The notes below the pieces were generated by a model, which saw only the letters and a program-made list of their open reading frames with translations, was not told the DNA's origin and did no database searches. The position numbers were made by a program, and so were the translations under genes. From an uncultured Eubacteriales bacterium (GTDB taxonomy: Bacteria; Bacillota; Clostridia; Christensenellales; Aristaeellaceae), in contig CACWXY010000001.1 in the NCBI GenBank assembly GCA_902764915.1, positions 124,001-188,000 on the forward strand: a DNA stretch of 64,000 nt, in the 5' to 3' direction. This document shows, one piece after another, positions 37,744 to 45,436 of the stretch (its first letter is position 1; each line of letters begins with the position of its first letter).

Positions 37744-39012
37744 ATGAAAGCGTATCTTGCCATTGATATCGGCGCATCTTCAGGAAGACATATTCTCGGA
37801 TGGAAAGCAGACGGCAGAATGGAAACAAAGGAAGTGTACCGTTTCCCCAATGGCGTCATCTCCCAAGATGGCCACCTGACTTGGGACATTGTGGCATTGG
37901 TGCAGTATGTCAAAAGCGGAATTGACGAGGCACTGAAAGTATGTCCTTCCATTGAAAGCTTGTCTATTGATACCTGGGGCGTAGACTACGTTCTGATGAA
38001 TGGTGACCAGGAAATCCTGCCTGCCTACGCTTATCGTGACAGCCGGACGGAAAGCGTAATACCGCTGGTTCATGAAAAGATTCCCTTTGCGCAGCTCTAT
38101 CATCTCACCGGCTGCCAGTTTCAGCCGTTTAATACAGTCTATCAGCTGTACGCGGACCTGCTATGCGGAAGACTTGACAAGGCAACCGGGCTTTTGATGA
38201 TGCCCGAATATCTCATGTATAAGCTGACTGGCCATATGTCCAGGGAGTATACAAACGCTTCCACTACAGGTCTCCTCAGTGCCCGGACAGGCACCTACTG
38301 TCAGGAGATCATTGATGCCCTGGGGCTTCCGCAGCGCCTGTTCTGTGCACTCTCCCAGCCTGGAACACCTGTGGGAAGCTATAAAGGCATTCCCGTCGTT
38401 CTGTGCGCAACCCATGATACTGGTTCTGCGGTGGAGGGTATCCCCATGGATGGCAACCAGCTCTATATTTCCTCCGGCACCTGGTCTCTGCTGGGCGTCA
38501 AGACAGCGCATCCCATTACCACCGATGAAAGCCGGGCTGCCAACTGGTCCAATGAGGGCGGCGTCGGCTACAACCGTTATCAGAAGAATATCATGGGCAT
38601 GTGGCTGATCAACCGGCTTCGGGATGAACTCTGCCCTGGGAAAGACTTCGGCGAAATCGTGAAAGAAGCAGAAAACAGCACGTTTGATGCAATGACCGAC
38701 GTGAACGCAGACGCTTTCCTGGCTCCCAAGTCCATGTCACAGACATTGGAGAATGCCCTGGGATGCAAACTGGCTCAGCCTGCTGATGCTTTCCGCTGTG
38801 CCTATCGTTCCCTGGCCCTGTGCTATGCACATGCCATTGAGGAACTGGAACACAATACCGGTGAAAGCTATCAGGATCTTTATATCGTGGGAGGAGGGGC
38901 CAAGAATGCCTTCCTCAATAAGCTGACTGAGGAGATGTCCGGTAAGCATGTTATTGCACTGCCTATTGAAGCAACCGCACTGGGCAATCTCAAGATCCAG
39001 ATGGAACGATAA
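37744..39012 (+). CDS. rhaB: Rhamnulokinase, C-terminally truncated
   Basis: FGGY-family kinase phosphorylating L-rhamnulose. It starts MKAYLAIDIGASSGRHILG and has IDTWGVDYVL, THDTGSAVEGIP, SSGTWSLLG and IVGGGAKNAFLN. The conserved end PIEATALGNL appears, but a stop follows seven residues later, giving 422 residues against about 470-490 for the family. The missing part is the final helix region. Other frames after the stop do not continue the family pattern. No rhaA, rhaD or rhamnose transporter is nearby, so it may be an orphan or a decaying gene. Confidence 0.85.
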   Translation: MKAYLAIDIGASSGRHILGWKADGRMETKEVYRFPNGVISQDGHLTWDIVALVQYVKSGIDEALKVCPSIESLSIDTWGVDYVLMNGDQEILPAYAYRDSRTESVIPLVHEKIPFAQLYHLTGCQFQPFNTVYQLYADLLCGRLDKATGLLMMPEYLMYKLTGHMSREYTNASTTGLLSARTGTYCQEIIDALGLPQRLFCALSQPGTPVGSYKGIPVVLCATHDTGSAVEGIPMDGNQLYISSGTWSLLGVKTAHPITTDESRAANWSNEGGVGYNRYQKNIMGMWLINRLRDELCPGKDFGEIVKEAENSTFDAMTDVNADAFLAPKSMSQTLENALGCKLAQPADAFRCAYRSLALCYAHAIEELEHNTGESYQDLYIVGGGAKNAFLNKLTEEMSGKHVIALPIEATALGNLKIQMER

Positions 39013-39462
39013 TGGCTCTTCCGCCCGCATTGCCTGACGAAAGCCGACAGGTAAGCCGCTCAAAAGGCATCGCACTGCTGTCTTTCCCCTGTAAACAGGC
39101 ATGGGAGAATGGCCATGGCCGCTTATTCCGTGCTTTCTGAACCACGTTCTGCAGTATCCTTTTCCAGAATTCAGACCATACAGGCATGAAATTACAAAGT
39201 CCCTTCGAACGCGTTTGTTCGAAGGGACTTTGTAATCCGTGCAAGGAAAGGCAAAGGTGCTTTCCGAGCTTCCGGCATACACTGCGCCTTTTCCCAAAGA
39301 ATGATTCTCATGTATCAGCTGTCAGCGTCTTGTGAATGCACAGAAAGCAAGGACACTGCATTTCCTGCCACAGTCTCCCAGATTTCTCTGTCCGAAGCAC
39401 TGCTTCCGCTCCTCCAGAAGTATCATCCACGGTTCGTTATTGCGCGTTCTTCAGACTGTCCA
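39013..39462. other. Gene-free stretch between rhaB and the formate channel
   Basis: About 450 bases with no supported gene. The only structured element is the 20-bp perfect inverted repeat at 39191-39236. A 79-codon open frame at 39301-39540 overlaps the channel gene and has no recognisable family, ribosome-binding site or start context, so I do not call it. Confidence 0.5.
39191..39236. repeat. 20-bp perfect inverted repeat
   Basis: Arms 39191-39210 (ATTACAAAGTCCCTTCGAAC) and 39217-39236 are exact complements around the 6-base loop GCGTTT. No T tract follows on either strand. It lies between convergent genes. Confidence 0.8.
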
Positions 39463-40077
39463 TCACACAAGAGACTGCAGAACAGGGATCAGCAGTCCCC
39501 CAATCGTATTCCCTGCCGTCATCACAAGAAGATACAATAAAGTCGACCCATTCCATACATGTGCCATGGAGAAGTAATACATGTTCGCCACGCAGTGTTC
39601 AAAACCGCACAGTATAAAGACCATAACACCAAAGAAAAGTGCCAGATATTTGCCTGTCTCATGGGGATTTTTGGCATACCCGTCCACCGCAATAAAGATC
39701 ATCACATTACAAAGAGCGGCCAGCACAAATATGCTCAGAAGGTTATCGGACAGTTTTACCTGACAAACGGAAATTGCTTTTTCCATAAGCTGCGGTCCCG
39801 TACGTGTCACGCTTTCCACCTGTGCCAGCAGCCATGCGCCGACAAAGTTTCCCAGCCATATCACCGGGAGTTCCAGAAGGTACGACCGATCCTTCTCCAG
39901 TGCATAGCAAACCCGTCCCGTAAAAAGTGCAAACCCCCGAGTGCATACTGTAAAGAGTCCCACAGTAAACATGGCAGCGCCAAGAAATCGATTATCCAGA
40001 AGCAGATATACCGTACCACCCAGTCCGATCGCTATGCCCGCCAGAATTCCCCGGATCCATACCGAAAGATATTTCAT
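39463..40077 (-). CDS. Formate/nitrite transporter family channel
   Basis: A 204-residue membrane protein with six helices (about 5-27, 32-56, 68-92, 104-128, 138-170, 174-200). The family signature is GFEHCVANMYYF in helix 5. It is more compact than the usual 250-285 residues but keeps all six helices. The ATG at 40077 overlaps the folD stop as ATGA. Being coupled to folD and fchA, it most likely carries formate rather than nitrite. Confidence 0.9.
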   Translation of the reverse strand: MKYLSVWIRGILAGIAIGLGGTVYLLLDNRFLGAAMFTVGLFTVCTRGFALFTGRVCYALEKDRSYLLELPVIWLGNFVGAWLLAQVESVTRTGPQLMEKAISVCQVKLSDNLLSIFVLAALCNVMIFIAVDGYAKNPHETGKYLALFFGVMVFILCGFEHCVANMYYFSMAHVWNGSTLLYLLVMTAGNTIGGLLIPVLQSLV

Positions 40078-40928
40078 ACATGCATCCTTTCCGCGGCTTC
40101 CACCACGTGACGGCAGAGCACCGCCGTGGTTACGCTTCCCACTCCGCCTGGTACCGGCGTCAGTGCATCCACCAGTCCTTCCGCTTCTTCCTGACGGATA
40201 TCCCCGCACAGTTTCTGTTTTTTGCTGTTCCAGGAAATACCCACGTCAATCACCGCCTGCCCTTGCCGGAGACTTTCTGCCCCGATGGATTCCATCTGTC
40301 CGCAGGCAGCAACAACAAGATCGGCTTCCCGGATCACCTGCGCAAGATTCTGTGTGCGCGTATGGCAGATTGTGACAGTGGCATTTTCATGCATCAGCAT
40401 CATGGCCAGCGGACGTCCGACAACCAGTGACCGCCCGACAACAACGGCCCGTTTTCCGCTCACCGGCATTCCGTAAAACCGAAGGATTTCCATGGCTGCC
40501 TGTGCTGTGCATGGCGCGAACCCCTGCCCGTTCCCGGTAAAGACACCCGTCAGTGAAGCATCTGTGCATCCATCAACGTCCTTATCCTGGGGAATCATGC
40601 ACCGGGCTTTTTCCCCGTCCAGCTGTCCGGGCAGAGGCCGCAGAAGAAGAATTCCATGCACGGCCGGATTCTGCGCTATATCTCCCATGGCCCGAAAGAA
40701 AGTATCCGGATCAATGCTCTCTTCAAATACGACATTCTGCACGCCGATACCCAGGCTCTGGCAGCGTTTGGATGCATTCTTCTCATAACTGATGTCATCC
40801 GCCTTCTGTCCGACGCGTACAATGGCAAGCGTTGGCAGTATCCCCTGCCCGATCATCACCTCAGCACGCGCTTTTGTTTCATTGTTCATGGCCTCCGCAA
40901 CAGGAAGTCCCCGCAGAAGTGTGGTCAT
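40074..40928 (-). CDS. folD: Methylenetetrahydrofolate dehydrogenase/cyclohydrolase FolD
   Basis: Bifunctional enzyme interconverting 5,10-methylene-, methenyl- and 10-formyl-tetrahydrofolate. It has the catalytic lysine region in ISYEKNASKRC (usually Y-x3-K), GILLLRPLPGQLDG, PQDKDVDGCT, the NAD(P) motif VVGRSLVVGRP and TPVPGGVGSVT. 284 residues. The ATG at 40928 (MTTLLRG) lies 10 bases after GGGAGG and one base after the fchA stop. Confidence 0.95.
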   Translation of the reverse strand: MTTLLRGLPVAEAMNNETKARAEVMIGQGILPTLAIVRVGQKADDISYEKNASKRCQSLGIGVQNVVFEESIDPDTFFRAMGDIAQNPAVHGILLLRPLPGQLDGEKARCMIPQDKDVDGCTDASLTGVFTGNGQGFAPCTAQAAMEILRFYGMPVSGKRAVVVGRSLVVGRPLAMMLMHENATVTICHTRTQNLAQVIREADLVVAACGQMESIGAESLRQGQAVIDVGISWNSKKQKLCGDIRQEEAEGLVDALTPVPGGVGSVTTAVLCRHVVEAAERMHV

Positions 40929-40929
40929 C

Positions 40930-41541
40930 TTACGCATACCTCCCATAGATGTCCATACACAGCTTTTCCGCTCTGACCGCATATTCAGCAACATATGCAT
41001 CGGTTTTATGATTCACAGCCTCTGCATGTGTCCGGTCCTTCATCAGATGTGTGTTCACTTTAATATTCACCGCAGCCCCCAGTATGGCTCCGCGGCACAG
41101 TGCTGCACCGGTTGCCGCATCACTGATCATCATCGTGCTTCCGATCTGTGCGATTTCTTCCAGCAGTTCCACAGCCCGACAGGAAGCTTCCAGGATCTGC
41201 ATCGGCACATCTGCTGCAGCGTGAAGACAAGCTTCCATCACCGGTTCCCTTGTCGGATCATCTCTGGAAATCCCATAGGCCCGGGAGAGAGGCTCAAAGG
41301 CCTCCGCGTCCTGCTGAATGGCTCGAAGAAGTGTTCCGCGAATCGACCGGGCTTCCTCCATCAGCATCTGCATTCTTGCTTCAACATCCGCATATTTTTT
41401 CTTGCCAACGGTAAATGCTCCGACCATTTCTCCCAGTGCCATCCCCAGTGCTCCGGCCAATGCACTGGCTCCTCCTCCACCCGGAACCGATACTTTCGCT
41501 GCCAGGGCATCGGTAAAAGCGTCCACTCGCATTTCCTGCAT
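40930..41541 (-). CDS. fchA: Methenyltetrahydrofolate cyclohydrolase (FchA family)
   Basis: A 203-residue cyclodeaminase/cyclohydrolase. VSVPGGGGASALAGALG at the start and VNIKVNTHLMKD in the second half are family-typical. It hydrolyses 5,10-methenyl-THF to 10-formyl-THF. It heads the operon fchA-folD-channel, an assembly for formate and one-carbon balance. FolD may provide overlapping cyclohydrolase activity, so the two could act in different directions. Confidence 0.92.
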   Translation of the reverse strand: MQEMRVDAFTDALAAKVSVPGGGGASALAGALGMALGEMVGAFTVGKKKYADVEARMQMLMEEARSIRGTLLRAIQQDAEAFEPLSRAYGISRDDPTREPVMEACLHAAADVPMQILEASCRAVELLEEIAQIGSTMMISDAATGAALCRGAILGAAVNIKVNTHLMKDRTHAEAVNHKTDAYVAEYAVRAEKLCMDIYGRYA

Positions 41542-41686
41542 CTTATATCTTCTCCTCCGAGACTTCCGTCCCTTTTTCTTTTATCAGGCACATTCCATGC
41601 ATATGCTCCTGTGCCTCACAGAAAGTGTCCTCCAAGCCCGCTGACAGAAAAGTCTCCCGGCGCTGTTTTCATGCCGGACACAAGAC
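41542..41686 (-). promoter_or_regulatory. Structured 5' leader of fchA-folD
   Basis: The leader from the promoter to fchA is about 145 bases long. Minus-strand pairings include GTGTCC with GGACAC around a GC-rich core, then AGGCACA with TGTGCCT around GCATATGC. The length and pairing fit a regulatory leader, but I cannot match it to the THF or ZTP riboswitch consensus. Confidence 0.35.
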
Positions 41687-41692
41687 CACAAG

Positions 41693-41721
41693 AATATACG
41701 TCCATGGCCGTTCTTTGGCAA
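41693..41721 (-). promoter_or_regulatory. Promoter of fchA-folD-formate channel
   Basis: Minus-strand TTGCCA (41716-41721), 17-base spacer, TATATT (41693-41698). Confidence 0.75.
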
Positions 41722-41763
41722 CCTTCCCGCACATATGCCTTCCGCCATGTACTCGGATCCGCT

Positions 41764-41796
41764 AAAAAAACGGCAATGCCGTTTCCAGCATTGCCG
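41764..41796 (-). terminator. Terminator after glmM
   Basis: Minus-strand CGGCAATGC, 8-base loop, GCATTGCCG (41771-41796) followed by seven T (41764-41770). Confidence 0.92.
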
Positions 41797-41803
41797 CTCT
41801 CTG

Positions 41804-43195
41804 TCAGTCTCCTGTGGCATACCCGCTCTCACGGATCACCTTCAGGACATCGTCCACGTATTGATCACACAATTCCCGATCCTTAGCTTCCACCATCACA
41901 CGGATCACCGGTTCTGTACCCGACTCACGCACCAGAATCCGGCCTGTATCACCCAGTGCATCCGCTACTTTCTTCACCGCTTCCACCACACGGGGATCCT
42001 CACGGGTCGCTTTCTTATCCATCACGCGGATATTCTTGAGCACATGAGGATACAGCACCAGATCCTGCGCCAGCTCGGACATTTTCTGCTTGCGGGCCAT
42101 CATCACTTCCATCATCTTCAGAGATGTAAGGATACCATCGCCGGTTGTTGCATACTTGGAGAAGATAATATGTCCCGACTCTTCGCCGCCGATCCTGCAG
42201 CCATGCTGGGACATATACTCATACACAAACCTGTCACCGACCTGTGTCTGTACATAGCCGATGCCCTGCTCATCCAGTGCCTTGTACAGACCAAAATTCG
42301 ACATGACCGTCGTGACCACCGTATTGGGCAGCAGCTTGTCCCGATCCTTCATATACCGCGCATAAATATAGAGAATATGATCTCCCGTAATGATATTGCC
42401 CTGTTCATCCACGCACAGACAGCGGTCTGCATCGCCATCGTAGGCAAAGCCTACATCCATATGGTTGTTCACCACATACTGCTGCAGCCCCTCAATATGG
42501 GTAGACCCCGCATTTTCATTGATATTCAACCCATTGGGATCCGCATTGATGACATAGGTCTTGGCACCCAGTGCTTCAAACACGCGCCGTGCCAGATCCC
42601 ATGTGGAACCATTGGCGCAGTCCAGTGCCACCCGCATTCCGCGGAAAGAATAGATGCCCAGGGAGATCAGATAGCCGATATACCGGTTTCGGCCTGCCAC
42701 ATAGTCTACGGTGCGGCCGATCTGATCCCGCGTTGCCAGAGGCAGCTCCGTCCATTTCTTCCCGAAAACTTCCAGCTTGCCATCCAGGAAATCCTCGATA
42801 AGCGCGGTTGTCTTGTCATCCATCTTTTCGCCGTGATTGTTGATCAGCTTGATGCCGTTGTCATAGAAAGGATTATGACTGGCAGAAATCATGATGCCGC
42901 AGTCAAAATCATCCACTCTAGCGATATAAGCCACGGAAGGCGTGGTCGTCACATGCATGATACAGGCTTCCGCCCCGGAAGCAGTAAGCCCGCCCACCAG
43001 AGAATACTCCAGCATATAACTGGACAGTCGCGTATCCTTGCCGATAACCACCCGGGGCTGGCGCATATCCCCGCGCTGGCGGCGCATCTCCCCATAATAC
43101 CATCCGAGAAATCTTCCAATCTTATAGGCATGATCCGCCGTCAATCCTTTGTTGGCTTCGCCGCGAAATCCATCCGTCCCGAAATAACGTCCCAT
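41804..43195 (-). CDS. glmM: Phosphoglucosamine mutase GlmM
   Basis: Converts glucosamine-6-phosphate to glucosamine-1-phosphate for UDP-GlcNAc synthesis. It begins MGRYFGTDGFRG, has the phosphoserine motif ISASHNPF (Ser106), the metal loop AYDGDADRC, GGEESGH and the C-terminal RESGTEPVIRVMVEA. 463 residues, normal for the family. It follows an acyltransferase-like gene by 3 bases. Confidence 0.95.
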   Translation of the reverse strand: MGRYFGTDGFRGEANKGLTADHAYKIGRFLGWYYGEMRRQRGDMRQPRVVIGKDTRLSSYMLEYSLVGGLTASGAEACIMHVTTTPSVAYIARVDDFDCGIMISASHNPFYDNGIKLINNHGEKMDDKTTALIEDFLDGKLEVFGKKWTELPLATRDQIGRTVDYVAGRNRYIGYLISLGIYSFRGMRVALDCANGSTWDLARRVFEALGAKTYVINADPNGLNINENAGSTHIEGLQQYVVNNHMDVGFAYDGDADRCLCVDEQGNIITGDHILYIYARYMKDRDKLLPNTVVTTVMSNFGLYKALDEQGIGYVQTQVGDRFVYEYMSQHGCRIGGEESGHIIFSKYATTGDGILTSLKMMEVMMARKQKMSELAQDLVLYPHVLKNIRVMDKKATREDPRVVEAVKKVADALGDTGRILVRESGTEPVIRVMVEAKDRELCDQYVDDVLKVIRESGYATGD

Positions 43196-43198
43196 CGC

Positions 43199-43861
43199 TT
43201 ATTCTCCCCTCTGTCGGGCTATCTCACCCTGATGCTTGTAGATACTCTTCTCCGGTACAACACCTCTGACACAGGACAGAGGATACACGCGGCTTCCCCG
43301 GCCGATGACTGTACCCGGATTCAATACGGAATTGCATCCTACTTCCACATGATCCCCCAGGAACGCACCTGTCTTTTTCAGATGTGTCTCCACGCTTTCT
43401 TCTCCATTGTGGATCACAACGAGCGTCTTGTCCGATTTCACATTGGAAGTAATGGAACCCGCTCCCATATGTGCATAGGAACCCAGAATACTGTCACCCA
43501 CATAATTGTAGTGCGGCACCTGCACATGATTGAAGAGAATCACATTCTTCAGTTCCACAGAATTGCCCACCACACAGTCCTCGCCTACCAGTGCGCTTCC
43601 GCGGATAAAGGCACCATGACGTACCTCAGTACGCGCTCCGATGATTGCAGGGGCTCCGAGAAAAGCGGTCGGCGCTATCGTGGCTGTCTTATGGACAAAA
43701 ACGCCCGGCGTCACTTCCTCATAATCCGCAGGCAGTGTTTTTTCCAGTTCCAGAATACATTCCTTGATTCCGGATAGTGCTTCCCAGGGATACGTAAAAC
43801 CCGCAAGATAGGATCCTGCGAGCGTTTCTTTCAGATCATACAGGTCCGATATCGTAAGCAT
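43199..43861 (-). CDS. Left-handed beta-helix acyltransferase-like protein (GlmU C-terminal type)
   Basis: A 220-residue protein. The N-terminal 60 residues are helical. From about 62 on, hexapeptide-repeat sequence (GVFVHKTATIAPTAFLGAPAIIG, then GAFIRGSALVGEDCVVGNSV) forms a left-handed beta-helix similar to the acetyltransferase half of GlmU. The pyrophosphorylase half is absent. Being paired with GlmM suggests acetylation of glucosamine-1-phosphate or a related sugar nucleotide step, but substrate residues cannot be verified. ATG 43861 follows AAGGTGAGG. Confidence 0.82.
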   Translation of the reverse strand: MLTISDLYDLKETLAGSYLAGFTYPWEALSGIKECILELEKTLPADYEEVTPGVFVHKTATIAPTAFLGAPAIIGARTEVRHGAFIRGSALVGEDCVVGNSVELKNVILFNHVQVPHYNYVGDSILGSYAHMGAGSITSNVKSDKTLVVIHNGEESVETHLKKTGAFLGDHVEVGCNSVLNPGTVIGRGSRVYPLSCVRGVVPEKSIYKHQGEIARQRGE

Positions 43862-43906
43862 ATGATTCCTCACCTTGATTTGCTGTGCTTTCGGCACGCG
43901 TTCTCT

Positions 43907-43935
43907 ATCTTACAACCATAACAGAGAAAGATCAA
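43907..43935 (-). promoter_or_regulatory. Promoter of the beta-helix gene and glmM
   Basis: Minus-strand TTGATC (43930-43935), 17-base spacer, TAAGAT (43907-43912). Confidence 0.7.
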
Positions 43936-44079
43936 GAATTGTATGATACAACTTTTTATAACCAGATTCACTTTGATTTCACATTTTCTTCAGTTTTCTA
44001 TCCCTTCCTTTCCATATTCCCCTGTTACCATAAGCATGCCGGATGAAACACCGGCCCAAAGCGAAAGGAGGGAATCCAC

Positions 44080-45216
44080 TTGAAAACACATACAGCAGTC
44101 CGACAGGTCCTCATCCATCTTCTGATCGACATACTGCTGACTGCCGTCTTTCTTGTCATCTTTGCTCTGTTTCACCATGTGATTCCCCGCCAGTCACAGA
44201 GCGTGGGCATTGTCATTGAAAACCCCTATAAACGTCCGTCCGCAGAGGACAGCAATACATCCCGTCTGCCAGAGGGCAGTCGCCTGATTGCCGCCTCCGG
44301 CAGTCTCAGCGATGTTTCCTTCACATCCAAAGGTGGAAACAGAAACGGCTCCCAGAGCCGGGGAGGCACGGTTAACAGCAGTAAAGGCGGCAGTGCCCTG
44401 AGCGAGACCGGCGAGGAGACAGAGGACGTACAGTACGATACCCCAATCTGGGAGAAATTCTCCGAGATGTATACGGAAAGCATTGCTGTCACGGATACGT
44501 CCTATCAGAGTTCTGATATCAGCGTAACTGTCACCCAGGAAACGCTGGAAAACGGAGATATCACCTATTATCTGGCCGACATATATCTGCGGGATATTAC
44601 CTGTTTTCAGTCGGTACTGGCCGGGAATACCTACGGAACCGGTTATCGGCAGGAAATCCCGGCCATGGCTGAAAACGCCTCCGCCCTGATTGCCATTAAC
44701 GGTGATTACTACGGCAATACCAATGAAGGGGTAGTGATCCGAAACGGCGTGATCTACCGTGCCAATCCCACTACCTGCGATGTATGTATTCTCTACTATG
44801 ACGGTTCCATGCGGGTTATTCCCGGAAGTCAGTTCTCTGTGGAGGAAGCGATTGCAGATGGTGCCTGGCAGGCCTGGACGTTCGGTCCCGCTCTGCTAAA
44901 CACAGACGGAAGTGTACTGACTGACTTCTCGTCCACCCGCCGCATTATCGCTGCGAATCCGCGCACTGCCATCGGGTACTATGAACCCGGACACTACTGC
45001 ATGATTGTCGTGGACGGCCGCGGAGAATCTGCCGGCATCACACTGCCGGAGCTTTCTCAGCTCTTCTACGATCTGGGATGTACGGCAGCCTATAACCTGG
45101 ACGGCGGAAACTCGTCTGTCATGGTCTGGGACGGAGAAGTCATCAACACTCCCTCCGGCGGCGGACGGGCTTCCAGTGACGCACTTGTAATTGCGGAGGT
45201 CAGTCAGTATGAATAA
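44080..45216 (+). CDS. Membrane-anchored phosphodiester glycosidase-family protein (NAGPA-like)
   Basis: A 378-residue protein with an N-terminal transmembrane anchor (about 10-34), a Ser/Gly-rich linker to about residue 115, and an extracellular NAGPA/phosphodiester glycosidase domain. Family marks are INGDYYGN, FGPALL, PRTAIGY, VVDGRGES and YNLDGGNSSVMVW. The family includes enzymes hydrolysing GlcNAc-phosphodiesters, so a wall polymer is a likely target. The start is TTG at 44080 with AAGGAGG eight bases upstream. First gene of a five-gene operon. Confidence 0.85.
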   Translation: MKTHTAVRQVLIHLLIDILLTAVFLVIFALFHHVIPRQSQSVGIVIENPYKRPSAEDSNTSRLPEGSRLIAASGSLSDVSFTSKGGNRNGSQSRGGTVNSSKGGSALSETGEETEDVQYDTPIWEKFSEMYTESIAVTDTSYQSSDISVTVTQETLENGDITYYLADIYLRDITCFQSVLAGNTYGTGYRQEIPAMAENASALIAINGDYYGNTNEGVVIRNGVIYRANPTTCDVCILYYDGSMRVIPGSQFSVEEAIADGAWQAWTFGPALLNTDGSVLTDFSSTRRIIAANPRTAIGYYEPGHYCMIVVDGRGESAGITLPELSQLFYDLGCTAAYNLDGGNSSVMVWDGEVINTPSGGGRASSDALVIAEVSQYE

Positions 45217-45436
45217 AGGCATCTACGCATTGCATCACGCCATCGTGATCCTCAGCCTTATGTTTCTTGTTTTTCTGGTTCTTGATCAGTTCAATCCACT
45301 GATGAACTTTGTCAACAATGGGATTTCCCAAACACTTCTGGCGATTCTCTGTGTTCTGGGAATCCTTCGCAGTATTCTTGCCTATCGCGACTCTGCCACT
45401 GAAAAGGAGGTATCTTCATGTACACGAAAACACTGA
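45209..45436 (+). CDS. Small two-helix membrane protein
   Basis: A 75-residue protein with two hydrophobic helices (about 10-26 and 40-56) and a basic C-terminus. The ATG at 45209 has GGAGG upstream and overlaps the preceding stop; its own end overlaps the next gene by 19 bases. No family recognised. Tight coupling on both sides argues it is real. Confidence 0.65.
   Translation: MNKGIYALHHAIVILSLMFLVFLVLDQFNPLMNFVNNGISQTLLAILCVLGILRSILAYRDSATEKEVSSCTRKH

Noticed and set aside
39301-39540. A 79-residue gene in the rhaB-channel gap
   Set aside because: No ribosome-binding site, no recognisable family, and it overlaps the channel gene in antisense.
41542-41690. ZTP or THF riboswitch before fchA
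   Set aside because: The operon content fits, but the conserved cores that I know are not present.
41735-43777. A 680-codon plus-strand frame opposite glmM and the beta-helix gene
   Set aside because: Composition is that of an antisense frame; both genes on the minus strand have clear motifs and ribosome-binding sites.
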